A DNA stretch of 64,000 nucleotides, taken from the NCBI RefSeq assembly GCF_034351645.1, contig NZ_CP133782.1, forward strand, positions 5,610,001 through 5,674,000, in the 5' to 3' direction. Below, piece by piece: positions 40,798 to 49,679 of this stretch. This DNA is from Pseudomonas sp. DC1.2. GTDB lineage: Bacteria > Pseudomonadota > Gammaproteobacteria > Pseudomonadales > Pseudomonadaceae. Both the position numbers and the translations under genes were made by a program. Numbering within the stretch: the stretch's first letter is position 1; each line of letters starts with the position of its first letter. The notes beneath the pieces were generated by a model. The model saw only the letters and a list, made by a program, of their open reading frames with translations. It did not search any database and was not told where the DNA came from.

Positions 40798-41700
40798 TCA
40801 GGCATGAAGGGCCGGATGCTCGCGCAGCATGCTCACTGCAAAATCCACGAAACTGCGAATTCGTACCGGGGCGTTGCGTCCGCCCTGGTAGACCACATGA
40901 ATCGGCAATGGCGGCAGCTCAAAGTCAGCCAGGACAATTTCCAGGTCACCGGCAGCCACCTTGCTCGCCACTTGATAAGACAGGACACGGGTCAGGCCCA
41001 GGCCAAGACACGCGGCACTGATAGCCGCCTGATTAGCGGTCACCACGAGTCGAGGTTCCGGGCGCACATTGAGCGGTTGGCCGTTTTCAAGAAAAGACCA
41101 GTTTCTAAACTGGCCGACGGACGAGGAGGCGATCACCGGCAACCGTGACAATGCTTCGGGGTGCAAAGGCCTGCCATGGATCTGCAGGTAAGCGGGTGAG
41201 CCGCAGACCACTCGCCGCACTTCACCGACGCGAATCGCGTGCTGATTGCTGTCGGGCAATTCGCCGATGCGCACGGCGACATCAATGCCCTCCTCGACCA
41301 TGCTCGCCACGCGATCCAGCAGCAATGCATTAATGCTCACCTCAGGAAACTGTTTGAGATAGCCCACGATCACGGGCGTCACAAACAAGTCACCGAACAA
41401 AACCGGCGCCGTCACCGTCAGTTGACCACGAGGTTGCGCATGACTGCCCGCCGCCGAATCCTCGGCTTCCTGCAACTCAGCGAGAATTCGCCGACAGTCT
41501 TCCAGGTAACGCTGCCCCGCCTCACTCACGTTCACGCTACGGGTGGTGCGTATCAACAATTGCGTGCCAATACGCAACTCCAATGCCGCCACCGCCCGAG
41601 TGACGCTGGCCGCTGATAACCCTAAACGCCGCGCCGCCGCCGAGAAGCCTTGCTCCTGAACGACGGTGGAGAAAACCTGCATTTCCTGAAAGCGGTCCAT
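40798..41700 (-). CDS. LysR family transcriptional regulator
   Basis: A 300-residue LysR-type regulator. The helix-turn-helix is at the N-terminus (GFSAAARRLGLSAASVTRAVAALE) with a substrate-binding domain from about residue 90. Start ATG 41700 has AGGGAA eight bases upstream. Its stop lies 127 bp before the GST start on the same strand. It probably regulates the GST and oxidoreductase genes. Confidence 0.92.
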   Translation of the reverse strand: MDRFQEMQVFSTVVQEQGFSAAARRLGLSAASVTRAVAALELRIGTQLLIRTTRSVNVSEAGQRYLEDCRRILAELQEAEDSAAGSHAQPRGQLTVTAPVLFGDLFVTPVIVGYLKQFPEVSINALLLDRVASMVEEGIDVAVRIGELPDSNQHAIRVGEVRRVVCGSPAYLQIHGRPLHPEALSRLPVIASSSVGQFRNWSFLENGQPLNVRPEPRLVVTANQAAISAACLGLGLTRVLSYQVASKVAAGDLEIVLADFELPPLPIHVVYQGGRNAPVRIRSFVDFAVSMLREHPALHA

Positions 41701-41721
41701 GGGCATGTTCCCTGTTCAAAT

Positions 41722-41752
41722 AAAAAAACCGCAGCCAAAGCTGCGATTTTTT
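41722..41752. terminator. Bidirectional-type terminator upstream of the LysR gene
   Basis: CGCAGC-CAAA-GCTGCG with a run of A on the left and T on the right forms a stem with U-tracts in both directions. No gene is seen to need it on the right side, suggesting that a gene has been lost or displaced. Confidence 0.65.
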
Positions 41753-41903
41753 GCTGGTCAACAACATAGCTTGTGATACCGACTGCATGCACCTTGGATT
41801 GATCCATGGAGTCGTTTTATCAGCCATTTTTATGCGTACCTCGCCGCGAAAGCTCCAACATCAGCAGCGTGAACGAGATTACGGGTTTCAGCTTGATCAA
41901 AAG

Positions 41904-41929
41904 AAAACCCCTGTGAGCTCAGGGGTTTT
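41904..41929. terminator. Orphan hairpin terminator
   Basis: AAAACCCCT / AGGGGTTTT form a 9-bp stem around GTGAGCTC. The stem ends in T's on one strand and A's on the other, so it could work both ways. No coding gene ends beside it. Confidence 0.65.
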
Positions 41930-41972
41930 GCGTCATGTCACAGCTACTTTTTTAGAACCCGAGGTGATTTTT

Positions 41973-42104
41973 GAGAATTAAAACTGTCGCAGAAGGCCCT
42001 CGTTTTTCGCGGCGTCCAGCTCGTTTGCGAAATATCGCAAAACTGTCGCAACCTCCCCAAAAGCCGGTCAAGGCGAGTGCTCTAGAGAATTAAAACTGTC
42101 GCAG
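41973..42104. repeat. Spaced direct repeats GAGAATTAAAACTGTCGCAG
   Basis: The 20-mer occurs perfectly at 41973-41992 and 42085-42104. The inner 12-mer AAAACTGTCGCA recurs a third time at 42039-42050. All have the same orientation at spacings of 59 and 53 bp. The pattern resembles arrays of transposase-binding sites at the end of a Tn7- or Tn402-like transposon, but no transposase gene is adjacent. Confidence 0.75.
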
Positions 42105-42282
42105 CCATAAACGACGCGGCGTCCCGCCCGATCAAGAGTGCCAATCGGGGTAAGGGCGATCCTCGGACTGACGGCTGACCGTCCTTGCACTGTGGGTGGT
42201 CAGACGCAGTTCCCTTCAACACCCGAGCTCTGGTATCAAGCGATGGCACAAGGCCTTCCACCCAAAGCCTGAGCGAACTATA

Positions 42283-42298
42283 CTGTTTATATATACAG
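42283..42298. promoter_or_regulatory. LexA (SOS) box overlapping a -10 element
   Basis: CTGTTTATATATACAG matches the LexA consensus CTG(T)-N8-(A)CAG of gamma-proteobacteria perfectly. TATACT at 42279-42284 overlaps it as a possible -10. It lies 51 bp upstream of the ATG at 42350. Confidence 0.85.
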
Positions 42299-42349
42299 AT
42301 TCATGTACGCGTTCCATCCTCTCTCGTCTCAAACAGATTGGAGCAATTG

Positions 42350-43333
42350 ATGCCAACAACCGACTTCATGGACTTCAAGACCTTAGCGGACATCCAAGGT
42401 CACTTTGACATTGCCCTCGATCTGCTGCTTAAGAAAGAAAATTTCGGGCACGGGGAGTGGCCATATAAGCTCTATCAACGTGAAGCAAGCTGCCAGTATG
42501 AAAAGCTTGGTAAGCAATGTGGTCAGCCTCACCAGAAAGGTTACGTCGTCAGTTGTACTGATGGTTCAGTGGTTCTGATCGGCAATTGCTGTGCCCACAA
42601 GTACCTCAGCCTAGATGATGAATCGCTCAAAGCAGGCTTCACGCAGCTTGATGCGAACCGGCGGCAATCAATCCGCCGTCGGAGAGTGGAATCCCTGCTC
42701 AAGAAGCGGCAATCCTACGTAGAGCAGGGCAAAGCCCTTCACATGCACCACCGGGATGTGCAAGCTCGAATCTCAGAGCTCTACAACGCGCTCCCCCGGC
42801 AGATTTGGCAAAAACTAATCGAACGCTGGAAGGCTAATAGGCTGGAGGTGATCTGGGAATATCAGATAACCAAGACAGGCACCGAGAATGGCCGGAAGGT
42901 TGTTGAAAGAAATTGGTACCCGAGCTCCTACGGCAAGCTCATCGGTTTGGGAGCGTGGCTTGAGTGGGACCATCAAATGTACGCCGGCCAGATATCGGAT
43001 TACCGTAAACAGCTCGAGCTCATCCCGACCAAAGACCAGTTGACGAACGCTGAAATCGATCATGCAGAGGCCACTCTCAATAATGTGGCTGCTATCACGA
43101 GCCTGGAGCGAGAGCTTGGAGCTATGTCCAAAATGATGAGCGATTTTGTCGAACCATCCAATTTGGTACGTGCAGTTCAGCTCACCAGCAATCAAGCCGT
43201 TCGGGCGGAGACCGTGATCGCTGTGCACCGTTTGACGGGGGAAACTCTTGCAACGACGCCCGAGAGGTTCGTTGCGGATATTGATGTAGAGCTCAAGCGC
43301 AAACACGAGGCAACCGGATTACGTATTCAGTAG
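42350..43333 (+). CDS. SOS-box gene of unknown function
   Basis: A 327-residue predicted cytosolic protein with no family I recognise. Its N-terminal part has clustered Cys/His (EASCQYEKLGKQC, VVSCTDG, GNCCAHKYL) that could bind zinc. The middle is basic and helical (RRQSIRRRRVESLLKKRQSY) with likely coiled coil, and a later part is Trp-rich (YQITKTG to LGAWLEWDH). Start ATG 42350 has GGAG six bases upstream; the open frame continues upstream to 42185 but passes through the LexA box. Composition is AT-richer than the core genes. A role in the damage response is inferred from the operator alone. Confidence 0.75.
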   Translation: MPTTDFMDFKTLADIQGHFDIALDLLLKKENFGHGEWPYKLYQREASCQYEKLGKQCGQPHQKGYVVSCTDGSVVLIGNCCAHKYLSLDDESLKAGFTQLDANRRQSIRRRRVESLLKKRQSYVEQGKALHMHHRDVQARISELYNALPRQIWQKLIERWKANRLEVIWEYQITKTGTENGRKVVERNWYPSSYGKLIGLGAWLEWDHQMYAGQISDYRKQLELIPTKDQLTNAEIDHAEATLNNVAAITSLERELGAMSKMMSDFVEPSNLVRAVQLTSNQAVRAETVIAVHRLTGETLATTPERFVADIDVELKRKHEATGLRIQ

Positions 43334-43435
43334 TGAAGAACATCAGGACGTAGGCGCTAATGCTGGATGGCCATCGTCCCATTTCACGGTTCAATTGTGA
43401 CCATAACTACAAGCTGCGAAGAAGGATAATCGTGG

Positions 43436-43903
43436 ATGTCTGGCAACATGATTCCCTTTGGCGAGTGTGGCGGGCAGTTGCTCCAGGCTGACGAAGTCGC
43501 CAATGGACTGAGGTGCGTATGCCCTAAGTGCCATCGGGCTTTGGTGGCGGCGAATGAGGGCACTAAAGTCTTTCCCTATTTTCCCCAACAGCAGAGCGCC
43601 TCCGAGGGCGGTCATCCGGCATGCGTAACACGTAGAGCCATTGAGTTGATTCTTGCGGAACTGCCGGAGCTGGATCGAAAACGTTCTGGAGAACGCAGGC
43701 CTAGCGAACTGATGGAAACACCGCACTCACTCGTGTGCCGGTACAGCACGCGAGCGAGCGCCCACGGGCGTCACTCCTCGAACAGTGCCTTGGCGGGCAA
43801 ACGCCGACGCCTGAGGTACATCCACACCGCCATGATACTCAACGCACTTAACGGCAGGCCGTGGAACAGCACAATCACCTGCGCCGGGCTCCAGGCCAGA
43901 TAG
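43436..43903 (+). CDS. Small zinc-ribbon protein, probably a truncated remnant
   Basis: The frame of 155 codons starts at ATG 43436 with AAGGA upstream. Its first 70 residues have a zinc-ribbon look (RCVCPKCHRALVAANEGTKVFPYF, then HPACVTRRAIELI), recalling the N-terminal part of CoiA-like nuclease proteins. The last 45 codons overlap the 3' end of the converging MFS gene and read as low-complexity, so the original gene was probably longer and cut near 43740. The family assignment is tentative. Confidence 0.4.
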   Translation: MSGNMIPFGECGGQLLQADEVANGLRCVCPKCHRALVAANEGTKVFPYFPQQQSASEGGHPACVTRRAIELILAELPELDRKRSGERRPSELMETPHSLVCRYSTRASAHGRHSSNSALAGKRRRLRYIHTAMILNALNGRPWNSTITCAGLQAR

Positions 43904-45012
43904 AACGGCCCGACGATGAGCATTCCCACGCCGAAGCCGGTCATCTGGATCAGCGTCAATAAGCTGAACAGCGGCAAACGTAGCGCCTCAGGTTCACGCT
44001 GGGCACGCGATATCAAGGCCACTTCGGCCATTCCATCGCCCACGCCCGCCCAGACAATAAACACCAGCGCCAGCCACAACTGCGCCTGCTGGAAGGTCAG
44101 GATGAAGCCAGTCGACATCAGCGCGACTCCGACCATGAACAAGCGCTCCATGCCTTGAATGCCGCATCCTTTCAACAGTGCATTGGCCAAACGCGCCCCG
44201 GCAAACTTGCCGCATGCCCACACTGCCAATAAATAGCCCATGACCGTGTTCACGGTATCGGGGGCAATGAGCTGAGACAGCACCGGAAACCCGACGTTGT
44301 GTGCTGCACTGCCCAGGGTATCAAGCAGGCTGATGAGCAACATCGCCGCTAGCACAGGCGTACTGCGTAGCCCCTGCTTGAGTGCGTGCCACTCTCCCGA
44401 CAGCCCTTTGTGCGCCACGGGAGATACCGCATACAACGCCCGCAGCGGAACAATCAGGATGGCGGCCAGCAAGTAAGTCGCGATATTGGTTGCAAAGACG
44501 GCCTCAAATCCGCCTTCTGCGATCAACAATCCCGACAGCAGGCTGCCGAATATTGCTCCCGTGGCGGCCGCGGACGTCAGCCAGGCATTAGTGTTCACAC
44601 GCAGGCCGGGGGCAACCCAGGTAGGCAACTGGCTATTGAGGCCGATCGCAAAAAGGGAATTGCATAACCCGATGCCGAACGCGATGAAAGGCAGGATGCT
44701 CAGCTGGTGGGCCGGTGCCAGTAAGAGCAACGGAGTCAATAGCATAGCTCTGGAGAGATCCAGCCCGGCCAATGCGCCTCGTCCGGGAAAGTGCCTGAAA
44801 AAGCTGATCCCGAACAGGCTGGCGACAATGCCGCCCGCGACTCGACACGCCAGGAACACACTGACGAACACCACGCTTTGGCTTAGCCAATAGACGTAGG
44901 TCGATAAAGCCACCATGTTAAGAAAGGCACCAAAATCGGAAACGCCTCTGGCGAATACGATCAGGCGTCCGTTGCGGGCGGACCGGGGAAGCGCAAGGTC
45001 GTCATTGAGCAT
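43771..45012 (-). CDS. MFS transporter, probable product exporter
   Basis: A 413-residue major facilitator with about 12 hydrophobic segments, ending in a basic tail (YLRRRRLPAK). It has the layout of small-molecule exporters found at the end of biosynthetic operons. Start ATG 45012 overlaps the dioxygenase end by 11 bp; GTG 45021 is also in frame. It is the last gene of the minus-strand cluster, so I infer export of, or self-resistance to, the cluster product. Confidence 0.85.
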   Translation of the reverse strand: MLNDDLALPRSARNGRLIVFARGVSDFGAFLNMVALSTYVYWLSQSVVFVSVFLACRVAGGIVASLFGISFFRHFPGRGALAGLDLSRAMLLTPLLLLAPAHQLSILPFIAFGIGLCNSLFAIGLNSQLPTWVAPGLRVNTNAWLTSAAATGAIFGSLLSGLLIAEGGFEAVFATNIATYLLAAILIVPLRALYAVSPVAHKGLSGEWHALKQGLRSTPVLAAMLLISLLDTLGSAAHNVGFPVLSQLIAPDTVNTVMGYLLAVWACGKFAGARLANALLKGCGIQGMERLFMVGVALMSTGFILTFQQAQLWLALVFIVWAGVGDGMAEVALISRAQREPEALRLPLFSLLTLIQMTGFGVGMLIVGPFYLAWSPAQVIVLFHGLPLSALSIMAVWMYLRRRRLPAKALFEE

Positions 45013-45733
45013 GACCCGCACCCTCTACGTTAGCGGGCAGGCGTCGGAATCCGACAAGCAGCAGGTCGCGGCTGGCGGGCAGATCGCCGCTCAATGGGAG
45101 AACCAAGCCGGCGCGGTGGTAGACCTTGCTGTCGTTGATCGCGATGGTTTCCAGGAAATGCTCCATGGGCACGCTGAGCAGACATCTGTCAGCTTCCTGC
45201 GAGGCGTAGATCTCAGAGACCACAGGCACCGTATTGCACGCGTCGATGAAGTGCATGAACACCCAGTCAAGCCCATCCTGATGAATCCCCGAGGTTGTCG
45301 GGCTGCCGGTTGGTTTATCCGCCTTGACCCGAAACTGGTGGATATCAATGGCGTACATATGCTTGCCTAACTGCGGACCAATAGCAGCAATGTCGGTGGC
45401 CAGAAGCCGCTGCAAGAGCGGATGGGAGATAAAACCTTCCTCTGAATAACTCAGGGCATTCACCCCTTGGCGGTACTCAATTGGGTAAACGACCGAGGAG
45501 GCGTAATTGGCATCTCTGTTCATCTGCAAATGCCCGTTGGGCGCTAAGCGATAGCGCAGAATCCGCCGCTCGCGGTGGGTGTACTCTCTGAACGCCTCGT
45601 CCCGGACCAGGTTCGACCAGTAGGCCCGGAAGCTGTGTTCCTCCTCTTGCTCGATGTGCAGCAACTCGCGGAAGTGACGTCCATGCCAATAATGATGCTG
45701 GCTCAAGTGAGCCGAAATCTGTGAGCTATCCAT
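45002..45733 (-). CDS. 2-oxoglutarate/Fe(II) dioxygenase family protein
   Basis: A 243-residue member of the 2OG-Fe_Oxy_2 group, which includes free amino-acid hydroxylases such as isoleucine dioxygenase. Iron ligands appear as H151-x-D153 (GIHQDGLDW) and H206 (VYHRAG), with a likely 2OG-binding Arg at 222. Start ATG 45733 lies 5 bp beyond the ATP-grasp stop; the open frame runs further upstream but overlaps that gene. It probably hydroxylates an amino-acid building block of the cluster product. Confidence 0.85.
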   Translation of the reverse strand: MDSSQISAHLSQHHYWHGRHFRELLHIEQEEEHSFRAYWSNLVRDEAFREYTHRERRILRYRLAPNGHLQMNRDANYASSVVYPIEYRQGVNALSYSEEGFISHPLLQRLLATDIAAIGPQLGKHMYAIDIHQFRVKADKPTGSPTTSGIHQDGLDWVFMHFIDACNTVPVVSEIYASQEADRCLLSVPMEHFLETIAINDSKVYHRAGLVLPLSGDLPASRDLLLVGFRRLPANVEGAGHAQ

Positions 45734-45737
45734 AGCG

Positions 45738-47102
45738 CTATCCTGCGGAGGGGTCGATAACTGCGTTGAGGTTTTGCCGGACCGCATCATGCAGTGCACA
45801 GGCGTGGGCAACATCGTCGACTTTGGCCCAGCATTTGAGCAGGTAATGCTCTTCAATATCGGCGTCGAGATAGCCACCGGCTTCCTGCACGGCGTATTCC
45901 ACCACAGCCGGGTGATCGTCCAAGTACCCTAGCCCTTCAAAACCTTTGAAACAGCCACTGCTTTCGGGATAAACCGCCAGCATGGCGTAGCTTTGCGTTG
46001 CCGCACCGACTTTGCGTTGCACGGTATCAAGCAGCGTGTCGACTGCCGGATCACGCAACAGCAGGGAGACATACAGCTGATACGGATCGAAGCCTGCGAG
46101 ATCGCGCAAAGCGGCATTAACGTACAACCCACCCAATCGGGGGTTGATCTCAATGACCACAGGCCCCTGCTCCGTCATGCGAAATTCGAAATGCGCGAGC
46201 GCGTCAGTCAGGCCTAATGCCTGCAAGCAGGCAGCGGCGTAACTGCGGATCTGGTCACACTGCTGCGCCGTGAACGAAACAGGAGGCGTAATCAACAGAT
46301 TCTCCAACACGGTGCCGCTGCGCTCTGTCAGCAGTAGCTTTTCGTTGATCAGCACGGGATAAATTCGATTGCCCGCCGCCACACATTCCACCGTGCCTTC
46401 AACGCCCTCGATAAATCCCTCAAGCATGAGGCTTCGACCCGGAATGTACTCACGTGAAGTCCCGTCGTCGTTGGGCAAGGTATGGGCGCACCCGTAGAAA
46501 TCGGCACATGCGGCTTCACCGTGACGCGCGACAAACTGCACATAGTGATCTCGCAACTGCGCCCAGTTCGAACAACGCTTGATAAAAGCCGACGCGCCGC
46601 CAAACGCAGGCTTGGCAATCAGCGGGTAGCCCACCCGGGCGGCGCCCTCTTCCAGCTCTTTTTCATCATTGCACAGCGCAAAAGGAACTGAGCGCAACCC
46701 GTGCTTTTGCAGGGCGCGACGCATCAGGTACTTGTTGTTGCACGCGGCTATGGCCTCGGCCGACGCAGAAACCAGACCGAGCTTTTGGCACACCCTTGCG
46801 ACGATACAACCCACTTGCCCTTGGGCAGAAGCATGTCCCGCATGACAAAAGATGGCTCGCACGGTGTACCGATCCTGAAGCTCGTCGACCAGCTCTAAAA
46901 TAGTTTGCTCGCTCAGGGTTTCAAGCAAGAACACCTCGTCACTGTCCTGCTCCAACCGTTGCAGTTGGTTGCGCCCACAGACTCCTGCGATCAGGCACAG
47001 CAGCCCTTGCAAGCGAGCAGCGGCAAAGTGTGGTTCACGGTAGCGATAGCGCACAGAGGGGCCGTCGTCGATATCAATAAACAGAATAGCGTCTTGCTTC
47101 AT
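45738..47102 (-). CDS. ATP-grasp ligase B
   Basis: A 454-residue ATP-grasp enzyme of the kind that forms amide bonds between amino acids via acyl phosphates. The ATP-binding segments are YPLIAKPAFGGASAFI near residue 175 and the metal-binding FRMTEQGPVVIEINPRLGG near 310. The N-terminal 120 residues form the pre-ATP-grasp domain. It shares the fold but little obvious sequence with ATP-grasp A at 49680-50975, so two couplings are plausible. The gaps to its neighbours are 30 and 4 bp. Confidence 0.88.
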   Translation of the reverse strand: MKQDAILFIDIDDGPSVRYRYREPHFAAARLQGLLCLIAGVCGRNQLQRLEQDSDEVFLLETLSEQTILELVDELQDRYTVRAIFCHAGHASAQGQVGCIVARVCQKLGLVSASAEAIAACNNKYLMRRALQKHGLRSVPFALCNDEKELEEGAARVGYPLIAKPAFGGASAFIKRCSNWAQLRDHYVQFVARHGEAACADFYGCAHTLPNDDGTSREYIPGRSLMLEGFIEGVEGTVECVAAGNRIYPVLINEKLLLTERSGTVLENLLITPPVSFTAQQCDQIRSYAAACLQALGLTDALAHFEFRMTEQGPVVIEINPRLGGLYVNAALRDLAGFDPYQLYVSLLLRDPAVDTLLDTVQRKVGAATQSYAMLAVYPESSGCFKGFEGLGYLDDHPAVVEYAVQEAGGYLDADIEEHYLLKCWAKVDDVAHACALHDAVRQNLNAVIDPSAG

Positions 47103-47132
47103 CGTTGTTCACCACGTCTAGTCAAAGGCTGC

Positions 47133-48287
47133 TCATGCATCGTGCCAACTGCACCGATGACCGTTCCAACTCTGGAACGTGTAATAACGCTGACCATCGC
47201 GCATTTCAAAGCGGGGCAGCTCATCGGGCTTATCGAAATCCATGATGGGCACCGTGAATTTGCCTTGGGCATGGGGAAGCACGTATTCAGGCATGGCGAT
47301 ATTGGAAACGCGCCGTTTGAGGCATTTCATCAGCGCGATCGCGTGGCTGATAGACGCTTTGTATTCACTGGCACCGGGAGAAAACGGCATGAAGTGGTAT
47401 AGGTAATAGGGCTTGACGCCCATGCGGTAGAGATCGATGAATAGTGTGTGAAGCGTCTGCTCATCGTCGTTGACGCCGCGTAGCAACGGCATGTTCGAAA
47501 AGACGATCGGCACTACCGACTGAATACGTTTAACGGCACGTGCAAAGTCGTCACTCAATTCAAGCGGGTGGCAGACATGTAGGCCGAATGCATTGACCTT
47601 GTATTTTTCCAGCATCGCCACCAGCTCGTCGGTCACGCGAAACGGGTTGAAACTCAAGGCCCGCGAGTGGATACGAATCAGCAGGTCATCACTGATCGAG
47701 CGCAGCGCCGCCAGGTTTTCCTCCAGCTTGCGATCGGACAGCATTAACGGATCGCCACCGCTGAGAATGACTTCCTCAATGGCAGGCGTATTACGGATAT
47801 ATTCAAGGGAATCGAGAAAAGAGTTGGTATTGGCGTTGGGCTTCTCGGTCCCCACTTGCAGAGTCCGCAGCGCCTCGAAGCAGAACTGACAATAGGCGTT
47901 GCAGGTATTGGTCATGCGCAGGATGACGCGGTTATCGTATTTATGCTGGCAGATCGGTGTTTTCATTTCATGGTGCAACTCCCAGTTCTCAGAAATACCA
48001 TCGTAATCATCCTGGGCAAGTTCGTTCCAGTAGGGCACTACCTGCCGCCAAAGTGGATGTTCCAGCACACTGCCAGCGTTGCGCGACCGCATGATCAAAT
48101 CAATATAGTAGGGCGTGATCTGCAACTTGCGTCCTTGTAAGTTGTGCACGATATGGGCCGTCACGTCGTCGCCCCAACCGCCGCAGGCCTCACGCAGTGA
48201 GCGCTCATCGCGCACGGCGTTTTTCTGTTGCCAGCGCCAGTCGCTCCATTGGTTTTCAACATGGATAACCTGATTGATTGTCGTCAT
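47133..48287 (-). CDS. KamA-like radical SAM aminomutase
   Basis: A 384-residue protein of the lysine 2,3-aminomutase family. The radical SAM cluster motif C129-x3-C133-x2-C136 (CNAYCQFC) is present, then the SAM site EEVILSGGDPLMLSD. A likely PLP lysine is K343 in HAQGKFTVP, aligned with GGKIPV of characterised aminomutases. These enzymes make beta-amino acids; relatives act on lysine, glutamate or arginine, and I cannot tell which. Upstream is the 147-bp gap 48288-48434, the only sizeable gap inside the cluster, so it may start a second transcript. Confidence 0.88.
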   Translation of the reverse strand: MTTINQVIHVENQWSDWRWQQKNAVRDERSLREACGGWGDDVTAHIVHNLQGRKLQITPYYIDLIMRSRNAGSVLEHPLWRQVVPYWNELAQDDYDGISENWELHHEMKTPICQHKYDNRVILRMTNTCNAYCQFCFEALRTLQVGTEKPNANTNSFLDSLEYIRNTPAIEEVILSGGDPLMLSDRKLEENLAALRSISDDLLIRIHSRALSFNPFRVTDELVAMLEKYKVNAFGLHVCHPLELSDDFARAVKRIQSVVPIVFSNMPLLRGVNDDEQTLHTLFIDLYRMGVKPYYLYHFMPFSPGASEYKASISHAIALMKCLKRRVSNIAMPEYVLPHAQGKFTVPIMDFDKPDELPRFEMRDGQRYYTFQSWNGHRCSWHDA

Positions 48288-48434
48288 TGACCGAATGCCT
48301 CCCTCAGTAAATATTTACAACACGGTAGTTAATATCGCACTGATCAGAACGTGCGGGCGTGGCTAAAACCAATGAGTGAAACATCGACTCAATTGTTCTA
48401 TTTGAATAGTGGTCCGCCATTGGGGACCGAATAC
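48288..48434 (-). promoter_or_regulatory. Possible internal promoter region of the cluster
   Basis: This AT-rich 147-bp gap ahead of the aminomutase gene carries an inverted repeat TGAGT (48374-48378) / ACTCA (48388-48392) separated by nine bases. It may be an operator. No clear -35/-10 pair was fixed. Confidence 0.3.
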
Positions 48435-49652
48435 TTATGTCTGGCGTAAATCGCGCAAGGTAGGAATTTTTTCCCGCGCGCTGACCCAAAATGCCGCGTC
48501 GGGTTCAACCTGGATCGTCGCGACGCCGCGTCGCAATCCTTCCGCCAACGCCGGCATTGCCATCAGGGCGGATTCCATATCGGCACGCGCTGCTTGGGCG
48601 TCGGTAAAGTGGGTCAAATCACCCGTTACACACAGGTGATCTTTACCCGCATCGCCGCTGGTCAGTGTCAGCTGCAGAGCGAATGGCTGGCCGCAGTGCT
48701 GCCATATCGTTTCGCTCACCTGGGATAGGCTTAATAAATTACCGCAGAAGTTAAAACTTTTATCACTGCGCCCGTGCAACACCAAGGTGCCGACCCGCGG
48801 GTTAGAAGTGGGTAATAAAGTCGCCAGGTCTCCGGTGTCATAACGTAATACCGGAACCCGAGGTGCTTTCAAGTCGCTAAGGTACAACTTGCCTTGCTCA
48901 TCAACTTCCGCCAATACCCATTTACTCAAGAAATCATAATGTCCCGGCGGGTGCTCGGGAGTCGATACGCCTACCAATCCTACTTCGGTATTGCCATAAA
49001 TACCGTAAAACGCGGCGTTTGGCCAAACCGTACGGATATAGCGCTGCTTGGCCGCGGAGAAGGCCTCGCCAATATAGATAACCTTGCGAATATCCAGCTT
49101 CACATGCGCCTGCACCGCCCAGTGCGCGGCTTGAATAATACCGCCAGGTGTTGCCAACAAGGCCGATACGCCGGCGTCTCGGCATATCTGCAGACAGGTT
49201 TGAGGGCAATCCTGTGCGTCCAAACGACCAACCGGCAAAAGGGTGCACCCAATGGGTTCCAATAAACGCGAAAGCCCTTCATATAAACAACCAAACCCGC
49301 CAGGCACCAATAAATTGGCCACCACATCGCGGCTGGAAAATACCCGCTGCCCTAGAAAGCGGCGGATCTCCAGAGAATAAGCATCACGTAATTCGCCGAC
49401 GGCATAATCACTGGCAACCACTAAAGGAGAGGCCGTGGTACCTGATGAACTGATCAGATAGCACTGACGCAAACCACCTGCCTGTCGAAGTTTCTCCGAT
49501 CGCTCATGCAGATCGGCTTTTGAAGCCTGAGGATAAAGCCGGTCGAACTGCTCATAGTTCAGCACTCGCGGATAGCCCGCGTAACCGGCATCGTGATAGT
49601 GCTGAACCATTCGGCCGAACGACTGCGTATCAAAAAAAGAGTGATTGATCAT
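48435..49652 (-). CDS. Adenylate-forming enzyme B (PaaK-like)
   Basis: A 405-residue member of the phenylacetate-CoA-ligase branch of the ANL superfamily. The phosphate loop is ISSSGTTASPLVV, the adenine-site region is YGIYGNTEVG, and the hinge/ribose Asp region is VLRYDTGDLATL. It is a paralogue of the enzyme at 56545-57786 with the same length and layout. It probably activates an acyl or amino acid for loading onto ACP or CoA. Start ATG 49652; 27 bp follow the ATP-grasp stop. Confidence 0.86.
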   Translation of the reverse strand: MINHSFFDTQSFGRMVQHYHDAGYAGYPRVLNYEQFDRLYPQASKADLHERSEKLRQAGGLRQCYLISSSGTTASPLVVASDYAVGELRDAYSLEIRRFLGQRVFSSRDVVANLLVPGGFGCLYEGLSRLLEPIGCTLLPVGRLDAQDCPQTCLQICRDAGVSALLATPGGIIQAAHWAVQAHVKLDIRKVIYIGEAFSAAKQRYIRTVWPNAAFYGIYGNTEVGLVGVSTPEHPPGHYDFLSKWVLAEVDEQGKLYLSDLKAPRVPVLRYDTGDLATLLPTSNPRVGTLVLHGRSDKSFNFCGNLLSLSQVSETIWQHCGQPFALQLTLTSGDAGKDHLCVTGDLTHFTDAQAARADMESALMAMPALAEGLRRGVATIQVEPDAAFWVSAREKIPTLRDLRQT

Positions 49653-49679
49653 GCAAGCTGTCTTCCCTGCAGGGTCTTG

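Larger units (their letters stand above)
41701..42349. other. Non-coding left edge of the accessory island
   Basis: About 650 bp without a gene. It contains two hairpin terminators (41722-41752 and 41904-41929), three copies of the 12-mer AAAACTGTCGCA, and the promoter with LexA box of the following gene. It looks like a junction between core chromosome and inserted DNA. Confidence 0.5.
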
